DNA from: JBDKTH01 sp964558295
GTDB taxonomy: Bacteria > Planctomycetota > Planctomycetia > Pirellulales > Thermoguttaceae
DNA: 7,198 bases
Direction of reading: 5' to 3'
NCBI GenBank assembly: GCA_964558295.1
Contig: CAZLDQ010000260.1
Location: 1 to 7,198 of the forward strand
Part shown: piece after piece, positions 1-5,938 of the stretch
Numbering within the stretch: position 1 is the stretch's first letter
Layout of the letters: every line of letters starts with the position of its first letter
Made by a program: the position numbers and the translations under genes
Notes under the pieces: model-generated
Seen by the model: only the letters and a program-made list of their open reading frames with translations
What the model was told of the DNA's origin: nothing
Database searches by the model: none

Positions 1-54
1 GTTGGGAGAGGACTTGCACCTCCAAACCGTCAAACATGCTCGGCATACACAAAA
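1..54. other. Edge segment with small hairpin, identity unknown
   Basis: Bases 7-23 can fold into a 5-bp stem with a 7-base loop; on the minus strand it reads GGAGG-TGCAAGT-CCTCT. This resembles the shape of a tRNA T-arm, but the second loop base is G where tRNAs carry a nearly invariant T, and I could not assemble the rest of a tRNA from the adjacent minus-strand bases. It may be the end of a structured RNA, an intron fragment, or chance. The window stops here, so no call is made. No coding region is supported in this stretch. Confidence 0.2.
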
Positions 55-85
55 GAGACCCGCAAGCACTTTGCTCGCGGGTCTC
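55..85 (-). terminator. Rho-independent terminator of the PDZ gene / sigma operon
   Basis: The arms 55-63 (GAGACCCGC) and 77-85 (GCGGGTCTC) form a perfect 9-bp G+C-rich stem. After one mismatch the stem continues for 4 more base pairs and closes on a 3-base loop. Read on the minus strand, the stem is followed directly by TTTTGTGT (from plus-strand bases 47-54), as expected for an intrinsic terminator. It lies about 80 bases after the stop codon of the PDZ gene at 168, so it would end the whole sigma/anti-sigma/PDZ transcript. No comparable T-run follows on the plus strand. Confidence 0.75.
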
Positions 86-167
86 CAGGCCCACCGTTAA
101 GTCCGAATACCGAAGCCCCTCCCGCCTCTTCGGGGTTCCGGCTGTTGTCATGCGTCCTTGATCGTCT

Positions 168-1214
168 CTAGACCTTCTCTTGCGGCACCTTCTCCGCGGC
201 CGGCTTGTCTTTCTCCGGACGCTCGCGCAGTCGGGGACGGTTTTCTCGCATTTCGTCAATCGACTTTCGCATCTGGTCCAGGCGACGTTCGAGGCTTTGA
301 ATCCGCTTTTCCACGCGGCTTTCCAAAGGGGCTGCGGGAAGGGCCTGTTCGGGAGACGCCGGGCTGTCGTCCGCTTCAGGCGTCGGCATCTCCGGACCGC
401 GATCCGGAACAAAATCGAAGAATTGGAACCGCCCGCCCCAGTCTTGCAGGCCGCGTCCCAGCATCCGTTCGACATGCGGTCGCACGTCGGCCGGGAGCTT
501 GTCCAGTTCGTTCTCGTTAAGCTCCCACTTCTGGTCCCCCTTGGTGACGACGATCTTCACCGGTTCCTTCCCTTCCTTGCTGAGCATAATCGACATATTC
601 TCCGGCAGCGGCGGCTGAGTGACTGCGCCGGGGGGAAGGATCATACCGGGATGGAAGAAACGGAACCGCATCGGCAGGCGTCCCTCTTCGCCGGGACGCA
701 TGCGCTCGATCCACTTGCGCATCTGGTCCCAATCCGCACCCGGCATGCCCGGCTCGGCCCGCGGCGGTCCGGGCCGTTTGGTCGGGGTAACCTGAATCGT
801 CTTGGCCTTGCCGTTGCGCAGCAATTCGAGCTTCAGACTCTTGTCCTTGGCCGCGTCCACCGCATCGATCAGTTCTTGGATCTTGCCGAGCGGCTTGTCG
901 TCGGCCTTCAACAAGATATCATGCGGCTTGATGCCCGCCCGCGCCGCCGGGCCGTCCGGCACCACGGAGGCCACGGCCAACCCCTGACCCTCGGGCAGCG
1001 TCAACTGGGCCCGTATCGCTTCTGGGGCCGGATAGCATTCCAGGCCAATCCAGTATTCGCTCAACTTGACCGGCTCGCCGCCAGGCATCTCAACCTGCAT
1101 CGGCCATGCCGGCCCTTCCGGAGGCTCGAAGGCCCAAACCGTACCGACGGAGAGCAGGCCCACGGCCAGCCCCGTCAAGCAACCACTCCACTTCATCCAT
1201 GTGTGTCTCTGCAT
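168..1214 (-). CDS. Exported PDZ-domain protein with C-terminal coiled coil
   Basis: This 348-residue protein starts with a signal peptide (about residues 1-28, hydrophobic core CLTGLAVGLLSVG, likely cleavage after VWA), so it probably works in the periplasm or at the cell surface. Residues about 55-145 are a PDZ domain: 'GLAVASVVPDGPAARAGIKP' followed by 'HDILLKADDKPL' is the typical ligand-groove and GD/HD-type segment. The middle (about 205-255) has a charged segment 'KIVVTKGDQKWELNENELDK' then 'LPADVRPHVERMLGRG', a wording I associate with planctomycete proteins. Residues about 296-325 look like a coiled coil rich in Arg/Glu, followed by a Lys/Pro/Glu-rich tail. There is no protease domain, so it is not an HtrA enzyme; PDZ domains bind peptide C-termini or partners. 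The start is fixed by an AAAGGAG site 7 bases upstream. It follows the anti-sigma-like gene after 59 bases and is probably in its operon. PDZ call is strong; the role as a stress sensor or scaffold is inference. Confidence 0.85.
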   Translation of the reverse strand: MQRHTWMKWSGCLTGLAVGLLSVGTVWAFEPPEGPAWPMQVEMPGGEPVKLSEYWIGLECYPAPEAIRAQLTLPEGQGLAVASVVPDGPAARAGIKPHDILLKADDKPLGKIQELIDAVDAAKDKSLKLELLRNGKAKTIQVTPTKRPGPPRAEPGMPGADWDQMRKWIERMRPGEEGRLPMRFRFFHPGMILPPGAVTQPPLPENMSIMLSKEGKEPVKIVVTKGDQKWELNENELDKLPADVRPHVERMLGRGLQDWGGRFQFFDFVPDRGPEMPTPEADDSPASPEQALPAAPLESRVEKRIQSLERRLDQMRKSIDEMRENRPRLRERPEKDKPAAEKVPQEKV

Positions 1215-1221
1215 AGAAAGA

Positions 1222-1228
1222 CTCCTTT
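1222..1228 (-). promoter_or_regulatory. Ribosome binding site of the PDZ gene
   Basis: The minus strand reads AAAGGAG here, with 7 bases between GGAG and the ATG at 1214. It supports the first methionine over the in-frame alternative at residue 7. It also shows that this gene has its own translation signal, unlike the tightly coupled gene pair upstream. Confidence 0.7.
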
Positions 1229-1273
1229 ATGGCTAACACCAAACATTGGGAAAGCTGTCACAAAGACTGCTGC

Positions 1274-2038
1274 CTACTGATAGCTCGGATAGCCGACAGG
1301 ATGCACGTCGATCTGATCAACCGGCACCACCAATTGACGGCCGTCTTTCATGGGAAAGGGCATCAATCGTCGTTGCAGATCCACATGATGGCCGCTTTCC
1401 TGAAGTGCATGAAGTATCTCTTGAGGAATCGCCGAAGGAAGATGATCGAGCCAAGCCTCGTCTACCGTGTCCCGTTCCCGGGCGGGTAACTCGATCGGCT
1501 CGGCACCGTTGCTCACCGGGAGCGACACGGTGGTCCACGGCCCACCGGCCATATTCCATTGTCTTGCGTCCTGACGTGTCGGAGACTTGCCGGACGGTTC
1601 CGGCATGGCCGGTGTCTTGCCCTGCAAAGCAACTTCCGCCACCTGCTCAGGAACGACCGACGGAGCCGCGGGCTGCCACCCCTGACGCACCAGAAGACTC
1701 AACCCCAACGCCACCAGGAAACTAGCCCCCATCGCGGCCAGGGTTCCGATGTTCCTCACCGTCCACCACGACCGCTTGGCAGGACGGGCTGCCGACACGG
1801 TTGGTCGTGGTGACACCTCAGGCTGACGCGGTATCGCACGAAAATCTTCCCGCCAGCTCTGAGCCTCCAGAAAGGCCAACGCACAACGCCGCCAGCCGCC
1901 GGGGATACCGTCAAGGCGGGCCAACAACTCTCGCCTCGCGGCTGGGCTCAGCTCGCCGTCGACCAGCAGGTCCAGCGTCGCGTCATCCAGATCCTGGGGA
2001 GTGTCCGGGGTCGGCAAGTAATCGTTGTTTTGCGTCAT
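1274..2038 (-). CDS. Membrane-anchored anti-sigma factor-like protein, no zinc motif
   Basis: This 254-residue protein has an N-terminal cytoplasmic part (about 1-95), one clear transmembrane segment (about 97-117, IGTLAAMGASFLVALGLSLLV region) and an outside part of about 135 residues. The N-terminal 'LDDATLDLLVDGELSPAARR' segment resembles the short helical start of anti-sigma factors, and 'GGWRRCALAFLEAQSW' follows at about 47-62. Cys52 is the only cysteine, so the HxxxCxxC zinc-binding motif of many anti-sigma factors is absent. The outside part is Pro/Ala-rich, then ends in an ordered basic/hydrophobic segment with 'VPVDQIDVHPVG'. The gene begins 2 bases after the sigma factor stop codon (TGA-CC-ATG), with no strong ribosome site, which suggests translational coupling and matched dosage. 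The anti-sigma role rests on position, topology and the N-terminal segment; a different membrane regulator is possible. Confidence 0.72.
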   Translation of the reverse strand: MTQNNDYLPTPDTPQDLDDATLDLLVDGELSPAARRELLARLDGIPGGWRRCALAFLEAQSWREDFRAIPRQPEVSPRPTVSAARPAKRSWWTVRNIGTLAAMGASFLVALGLSLLVRQGWQPAAPSVVPEQVAEVALQGKTPAMPEPSGKSPTRQDARQWNMAGGPWTTVSLPVSNGAEPIELPARERDTVDEAWLDHLPSAIPQEILHALQESGHHVDLQRRLMPFPMKDGRQLVVPVDQIDVHPVGYPSYQ

Positions 2039-2040
2039 GG

Positions 2041-2610
2041 TCAGGCGATGACTTCCAAGGCGGCCAATTCCGTGCGCATCCGTTGCCGGGCTCGATGAAG
2101 CCGCGTCTGGATGGCACTCTCACTGGTTCCCAAGTGTTCAGCCAACTCCCGGTAGCTCCAGTCTTCGGTGTATTTCAACAACAGGATCTCCGCATCACGT
2201 TTCGGCAGACGCCCCAGCGCAGTGCGTACCAGTTGCCGCCGCTCTTCGGCGATTAGCCAGCCGAGCGGATCCAACTCATGGGGGGCCTCTTCGGTCGGCT
2301 GCCGATCCTGGGCATACCGGTCGGTCAACTTCCGCCGGCGGCCCTGCGTACGCCGATACAACAGCGATTGCGTGACCGCCAGCCGGTAAAGCCATGGCGC
2401 AACCTTGCTCGCATCCTGCAACGGAGCCTTTTGACGAACCGCTGCCAGCGACACCTCCTGGAGCACCTCTTCGACCGCTTGTGCCTCGCCCACTCGGGCG
2501 AAAATCACCGTTCGCAGCCAACGATCGTGCGCCGTGAGCGCGGCTTGCCAGTCGATCGGGACCGTGCTAGCCAAGCCGTCGGTCTCCACGGGGGCGTTCG
2601 GTTGCGTCAT
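2041..2610 (-). CDS. ECF-type RNA polymerase sigma-70 factor
   Basis: This 189-residue protein has the compact two-domain plan of extracytoplasmic function sigma factors. Region 2 spans about 24-95 ('AVEEVLQEVSLAAVRQ', then 'APWLYRLAVTQSLLYRRTQG', which matches core binding and -10 recognition helices). A variable acidic linker follows. Region 4 spans about 122-182, with 'LGRLPKRDAEILLLKYTEDW' and the -35 reading helix-turn-helix 'SYRELAEHLGTSESAIQTRL' followed by 'HRARQRMR'. It would direct RNA polymerase to a specific set of promoters when released by its partner downstream. I chose the ATG at 2610: the reading frame stays open to 2766, but the extra 52 residues do not look like sigma factor sequence and overlap the divergent promoter region. 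The ribosome site before 2610 is weak. No convincing ECF promoter (GGAAC-type -35) was found upstream, so self-activation is not shown. Confidence 0.9.
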   Translation of the reverse strand: MTQPNAPVETDGLASTVPIDWQAALTAHDRWLRTVIFARVGEAQAVEEVLQEVSLAAVRQKAPLQDASKVAPWLYRLAVTQSLLYRRTQGRRRKLTDRYAQDRQPTEEAPHELDPLGWLIAEERRQLVRTALGRLPKRDAEILLLKYTEDWSYRELAEHLGTSESAIQTRLHRARQRMRTELAALEVIA

Positions 2611-2724
2611 GACTTCTACGAGATGGTTTCCGCTGATGGGAAAATGTTGCCTGGAATTCTTCAGACCACAAACACACAACTGGTCCGGAACGCCGTTTCT
2701 CGGACGTAATCCGTTATCCTGCAA

Positions 2725-2753
2725 TTGTTTACTTGCCGGATAGCTTCTACAAT
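2725..2753 (+). promoter_or_regulatory. Candidate sigma-70 housekeeping promoter for bioF
   Basis: TTGTTT at 2725-2730 and TACAAT at 2748-2753 are separated by 17 bases, the ideal spacing. The -10 box has one difference from TATAAT; the -35 box keeps TTG. Transcription would start near 2760 and leave a leader of about 50 bases before bioF. This placement also argues against a bioF start at 2725. Consensus matching only. Confidence 0.45.
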
Positions 2754-2808
2754 CGAACCGTCCCACCGGCCAATAGAAACGGCCAAACCCGCGAAAGATA
2801 ACCCGAAG

Positions 2809-3996
2809 ATGAACAATCCTAATACGTCAAAGCCCTTGGCCTGGATCGCCGACGAACTGGCCGCCTTGGAGCAGCACAACTTACGGCGACGGCTTTTCAC
2901 TCGAACGGGTGGGCAGGCGTGTCAGATTCTGATCGAAGGACGCCAGCTCGTCAATTTCGGCTCCAACGACTATCTGGCCCTGGCGGCCGATCCGCGGCTC
3001 GCTCAGGCCGTCACCCATGTTGTACACCAGGAAGGCTGGGGAAGCGGGGCAAGCCCGCTTATCACCGGCCACAGTCAGCTCCACCGCCAACTGGAACAAC
3101 GACTGGCCGAGTTCGAAGGGACCGAGGCGGCCCTGGTCTTCCCGTCTGGCTTTGCCGCCAATAGTGGGACGATCGCCGCTCTGGTTGCAACGGGCGACGT
3201 CGTGTTCACCGACCGAAAAAACCACGCCAGCCTGCTGGACGGCTGCCGACTCTCGCGCGCCGATGTGCGAGTCTACCCCCATGGCGATGTCCTGAGGCTG
3301 GAATCGTTGCTGGCTCAGACGTGCGGCAAGTACCGCCGGCGGTTGATTGTCACGGACAGCCTCTTCAGCATGGACGGCGACGTGGCACCTCTGGCGGAAC
3401 TGGTGGGATTGGCCGAACAGTATGACGCAATGCTGATGATCGACGAAGCCCATGCCACCGGCGTGTTTGGCCCACGGGGACGCGGAGTGGCAGAGCACCT
3501 GGGGCTGGAAGATCGGATTCCCGTGCGCGTCGGCACGCTCAGCAAGGCCTTGGGCTCGATCGGCGGATTTGTCGTCGGAAGCCAACCGCTCATCGAGTGG
3601 CTCGTGAACCGTGCCCGGCCATATGTCTTCTCCACCGCGCAACCGGCCGCCCTGGCCGCTGCGTCGCTGGCTGCGCTGGAGATCGTCTGCAACGAGCCAC
3701 AACGTCGCACGGAGCTTCTCGCGCGGGCGCACACGCTTCGCCAGGCGCTCATTGCCCAGGGCTGGAATACGGGTTTGTCGACCAGCCAGATTATTCCACT
3801 GGTTGTCGGCACGCCCGACCGGGCATTGCGACTATCGGCCAAGCTCCGCGAACGCGGTTTCCTCGTCCCCGCCATCCGCCCTCCCACCGTCCCGGAAGGC
3901 GAAGCCTGCTTGCGTCTCAGCCTGAGCTGGGGACACACGCCGGAAATGCTCGGCGAGTTGTTAGACGCGCTCCAGGACTGTCAAAAAACACAGTGA
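2809..3996 (+). CDS. bioF: 8-amino-7-oxononanoate synthase (biotin synthesis)
   Basis: This 395-residue cytoplasmic, pyridoxal-phosphate (PLP) enzyme belongs to the alpha-oxoamine synthase family and joins pimeloyl-ACP/CoA with L-alanine, releasing CO2, to make 8-amino-7-oxononanoate, the first step of biotin ring assembly. Signatures in order: 'NFGSNDYLALA' at about 49-59, 'GSGASPLITGHSQLHRQLE' at about 78-96, 'FPSGFAANSG' at about 111-120, 'DRKNHASLLDG' with the PLP-stacking His139, 'DEAHATGVFG' with Asp212 and His215 contacting PLP, and 'GTLSKALGSIGG' with Lys246 as the Schiff-base lysine. The C-terminal 'RPPTVPEG' loop is also typical. Length is close to the family's usual 380-400. Relatives such as glycine C-acetyltransferase or serine palmitoyltransferase share the fold, but the ASPLxxGHxxLHxxLE wording favours BioF. 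The ATG at 2809 matches the family start; an in-frame ATG at 2725 lies in the presumed promoter. The gene stands alone, with no bioA, bioB or bioD in view. Confidence 0.88.
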   Translation: MNNPNTSKPLAWIADELAALEQHNLRRRLFTRTGGQACQILIEGRQLVNFGSNDYLALAADPRLAQAVTHVVHQEGWGSGASPLITGHSQLHRQLEQRLAEFEGTEAALVFPSGFAANSGTIAALVATGDVVFTDRKNHASLLDGCRLSRADVRVYPHGDVLRLESLLAQTCGKYRRRLIVTDSLFSMDGDVAPLAELVGLAEQYDAMLMIDEAHATGVFGPRGRGVAEHLGLEDRIPVRVGTLSKALGSIGGFVVGSQPLIEWLVNRARPYVFSTAQPAALAAASLAALEIVCNEPQRRTELLARAHTLRQALIAQGWNTGLSTSQIIPLVVGTPDRALRLSAKLRERGFLVPAIRPPTVPEGEACLRLSLSWGHTPEMLGELLDALQDCQKTQ

Positions 3997-4040
3997 CCGC
4001 GATTCCCCTCTCAAGATCATGCCACCCAGCCGGTATTCGC

Positions 4041-4175
4041 GAAGGCCGAATGTCGAATGACCAATTGACGAAGGAATGACGAAAGGGCAAAGCCCGAAGA
4101 AGATGATGCCATGTGGCCTTCGGTCATTCGTACTTCGTCATTCCTTCGTCATTTGACTTTCGACATTCGACATTC
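4041..4175. repeat. Complex inverted repeat with recurring short words
   Basis: Two arms, about 4048-4083 and 4134-4175, are inverted copies of each other. A perfect 18-base match pairs 4066-4083 (TGACGAAGGAATGACGAA) with 4134-4151. A perfect 12-base match pairs 4048-4059 (GAATGTCGAATG) with 4164-4175. The unpaired pieces between these blocks are 6 and 12 bases, and the central spacer is 50 bases. Further pairing exists: 4041-4047 (GAAGGCC) with 4115-4121, 4054-4062 (CGAATGACC) with 4122-4130, and GGGC-AAA-GCCC at 4085-4095. It sits between the convergent ends of bioF and the GH29 gene, so it could act as a two-way transcription barrier. It looks like a member of a dispersed intergenic repeat family; that is inference, since only one copy is in view. 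It encodes no transposase. Confidence 0.75.
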
Positions 4176-4451
4176 TCCCCCGCCGTTTTTGTGGGGGCTC
4201 GCAGTCGGGTATCGCTCTTGTGCGTCAGAACCCAGCCCGGATTTCGCTTGCAATTGGGCCAACCGATCTGCTACGTTCACCCATGGCAGTCCCAACGATT
4301 GCCGTTTGTTCCTTGAAAACTCGACCCACCCGCGAACACTGGCGAAGGACCATCGCTCCCCCTGGGAGAATCTTTCCCCCAACGGTTTTCCAGCGTTGTT
4401 GGCGAAAGGAGAAAACGCCCCAAAGCGTTTTCACCCCTTCGGTTGTGCGTG
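4176..4451. other. Non-coding stretch between convergent genes
   Basis: With the repeat before it, this completes a 455-base gap between bioF and the GH29 gene. Short reading frames exist on both strands, but none has a recognisable domain or a ribosome site that I trust. The stretch contains a weak C5/G5 stem (4177-4181 with 4193-4197, loop holding TTTTT) and the terminator-like hairpin at 4411-4432. I see no tRNA, promoter or gene remnant that I can name. Confidence 0.5.
4411..4432 (-). terminator. Terminator-like hairpin after the GH29 gene
   Basis: GAAAACGC (4411-4418) and GCGTTTTC (4425-4432) form a perfect 8-bp stem with a 6-base loop. On the minus strand it begins about 20 bases after the GH29 stop codon, and the 3' arm continues as GCGTTTTCTCCTTT. 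The stem is not very G+C-rich and the T-run is interrupted, so efficiency as an intrinsic terminator is uncertain, but position and symmetry fit the end of the fucosidase transcript. Confidence 0.5.
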
Positions 4452-5888
4452 TTACTCCTTCGTGGCCCGATACAACGACACCTGCCGAATGGTCGGGCAA
4501 TCTCGCGAATCGAGAATCACCACGCGCACCCGGCTGGCCGTCACCTCGGGAAAGCGAAGCAATCGTTTGTAACCGATCGTGGTCGCTTCGGTGATTGGCT
4601 TCCACTGTTGGCCGTCCCAGCCTTCGAGGGCGAACTTCTCCACGCGTTGGCCAAGTGTGAACTGCTCCTGGAGCATAGCCCGATTGAACGTGGTCGGGGC
4701 GCCGAGATCGATTTCCAGGCTACCCGTCGTGCGGCCCTCGTCCGGCGTCCAGTAGGTCGCCGGGTTCTCATCGGTGACGGCTTCGGCCCCATGGCCCGCC
4801 TGGGCGCTATCGGCCTTCACCGGTTTGCCAGCGGCCAGATTCGTCTTGAACGTATCGTCCAGCACAGCCCGAAGTTCCCGCAGCCGGGCCACGTCGTTTT
4901 CGTGGAACAAGCCGCGGCGATCCGGAGGAATGTTCAGAAGGAGCACGGCGTTTCGGCCGACCGAACGGTAGTAGATGTCCAGCATGTGCTCCAGCGACTT
5001 GACCTTGTCGTCCTGGTTGGCATGATAGAACCAGCCCGGCCGAATCGAGACATCGCACTCGGCCGGATACCAGACGAGTTCCTGGGCGTCTGCAAGATAC
5101 TTGCGGTGGCCCAGGTCCTTGGCCGTCTGGTCGCCGGGCTTGCGCTTCGGCAGAACGCTCCATTCGCTCTCCCGGGCTAGGCCGTCTTCGTTGCCGACCC
5201 AACGGATGTCGGGCCCCATGCCGAAGATCACGGCATTCGGCTGTAACTCGCGCACCACCTTCGTGTAACCGTCCCAATCGTAAACTTGGCGTTTTCCATT
5301 GGGCCCTTCGCCGCAGGCCCCGTCCCACCATACCTCGGTGATCTCGCCGTAGTTGGTCAAGAGCTCCCGCAACTGCTTCTTGTAGTACTCGTTGTAAGCC
5401 TCCGAACCGTAGGTCTTTTCATGGCGATCCCAGGGCGACAGGTAAACGCCGAACTTCAGCCCTGCCTCGCGGCAGGCATCGGCCACTTCGCGAACCACGT
5501 CCCCCTTGCCGTCGCGCCACGGACTGCTTTTGACCGAGTGTTCCGTGTACTGGCTCGGCCAGAGACAAAAGCCGTCATGGTGCTTGCAAGTGAGAATCAG
5601 CAGCTTCATTCCCGCCTCCTTGCACGTCCGGACCCACTGCCGGGCGTCGAACGCCGAGGGATTGAAGATCTTCGGATCTTCATTGCCCAAGCCCCATTCG
5701 CGATCAGTGAACGTGTTCACGCAGAAGTGAACGAAGCACGTAAACTCCATTTCCTGCCACGCCGCCTGCTGCGGCGTCGGCGTAATATGCGCCGCTCTGC
5801 GGAGCACCTCTTGCGGCACGTCGTCGGCACGAACGGCAAGAGGAAAAACCAATGCGGCCATGATCCCGATCGACAGTTGGCGCAACAT
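4452..5888 (-). CDS. Secreted GH29 alpha-L-fucosidase with F5/8 type C domain
   Basis: This 478-residue enzyme should hydrolyse terminal alpha-L-fucose from glycans with retention of configuration, outside the cytoplasm. A signal peptide covers about 1-21 (cleavage after VRA). The GH29 barrel spans about 40-345: 'FTCFVHFCVNTFTDREWG' near the N-terminus, 'CKHHDGFCLWPS' at about 101-112, and 'EVWWDGA' with Asp189 as the expected nucleophile. 'RWVGNEDGLA' carries Glu234, 45 residues later; this is the same spacing I recall for nucleophile and acid/base in the Bifidobacterium enzyme AfcB, placing it in the GH29-B type that prefers alpha-1,3/1,4-linked fucose. Residues about 349-476 form a discoidin-like F5/8 type C domain ('NPATYWTPDEG', 'GSLEIDLGAP', 'VRVVILDS'), probably for carbohydrate binding. 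The ATG at 5888 is chosen over 5894 because AAGGAGA lies 7 bases before it but only 1 base before 5894. It follows the GH95 gene closely, likely one operon. Substrate is inferred. Confidence 0.9.
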   Translation of the reverse strand: MLRQLSIGIMAALVFPLAVRADDVPQEVLRRAAHITPTPQQAAWQEMEFTCFVHFCVNTFTDREWGLGNEDPKIFNPSAFDARQWVRTCKEAGMKLLILTCKHHDGFCLWPSQYTEHSVKSSPWRDGKGDVVREVADACREAGLKFGVYLSPWDRHEKTYGSEAYNEYYKKQLRELLTNYGEITEVWWDGACGEGPNGKRQVYDWDGYTKVVRELQPNAVIFGMGPDIRWVGNEDGLARESEWSVLPKRKPGDQTAKDLGHRKYLADAQELVWYPAECDVSIRPGWFYHANQDDKVKSLEHMLDIYYRSVGRNAVLLLNIPPDRRGLFHENDVARLRELRAVLDDTFKTNLAAGKPVKADSAQAGHGAEAVTDENPATYWTPDEGRTTGSLEIDLGAPTTFNRAMLQEQFTLGQRVEKFALEGWDGQQWKPITEATTIGYKRLLRFPEVTASRVRVVILDSRDCPTIRQVSLYRATKE

Positions 5889-5894
5889 ATTCAT

Positions 5895-5901
5895 TCTCCT
5901 T
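5895..5901 (-). promoter_or_regulatory. Ribosome binding site deciding the GH29 start
   Basis: The minus strand reads AAGGAGA here. The ATG at 5894 follows immediately, leaving one base after GGAG, too close for normal initiation. The second in-frame ATG at 5888 has a 7-base gap and fits. The predicted protein therefore probably lacks the first two residues (Met-Asn) of the longer reading. Confidence 0.65.
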
Positions 5902-5938
5902 GGTGACTTGTCTTGTGTTCAAATAATTCCGCGATGAA

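Noticed and set aside
110..138. Second hairpin (CCGAAG at 110-115 with CTTCGG at 128-133) after the PDZ gene
   Set aside because: Only a 6-bp stem with a 12-base loop and no T-run on either strand; the hairpin at 55-85 is the much better terminator.
180..1280. Long plus-strand open frame opposite the PDZ gene
   Set aside because: It is Arg/His-rich with no domain and no ribosome site, typical of the antisense frame of a G+C-rich gene; the minus-strand protein has a signal peptide and PDZ domain.
2611..2766. In-frame upstream extension of the sigma factor (52 more residues)
   Set aside because: The extra residues do not resemble sigma region 1 or 2, would overlap the bioF promoter, and ECF factors normally begin shortly before region 2, as with the ATG at 2610.
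2725..2808. In-frame upstream extension of bioF (28 more residues)
   Set aside because: The ATG at 2725 sits in the predicted -35 box, and the added residues have no match to the BioF N-terminus.
4041..4175. CRISPR array or insertion sequence remnant
   Set aside because: The repeats are inverted rather than regularly spaced direct copies, there is no transposase frame, and no target-site duplication was evident.
4111..4605. Several short open frames on both strands in the convergent gap
   Set aside because: They overlap the inverted repeat or the GH29 end, start inside repeat words, and show no domain or good ribosome site.
4443..5180. Plus-strand open frame opposite the GH29 gene
   Set aside because: No recognisable domain; it mirrors the minus-strand gene, whose catalytic motifs are intact.
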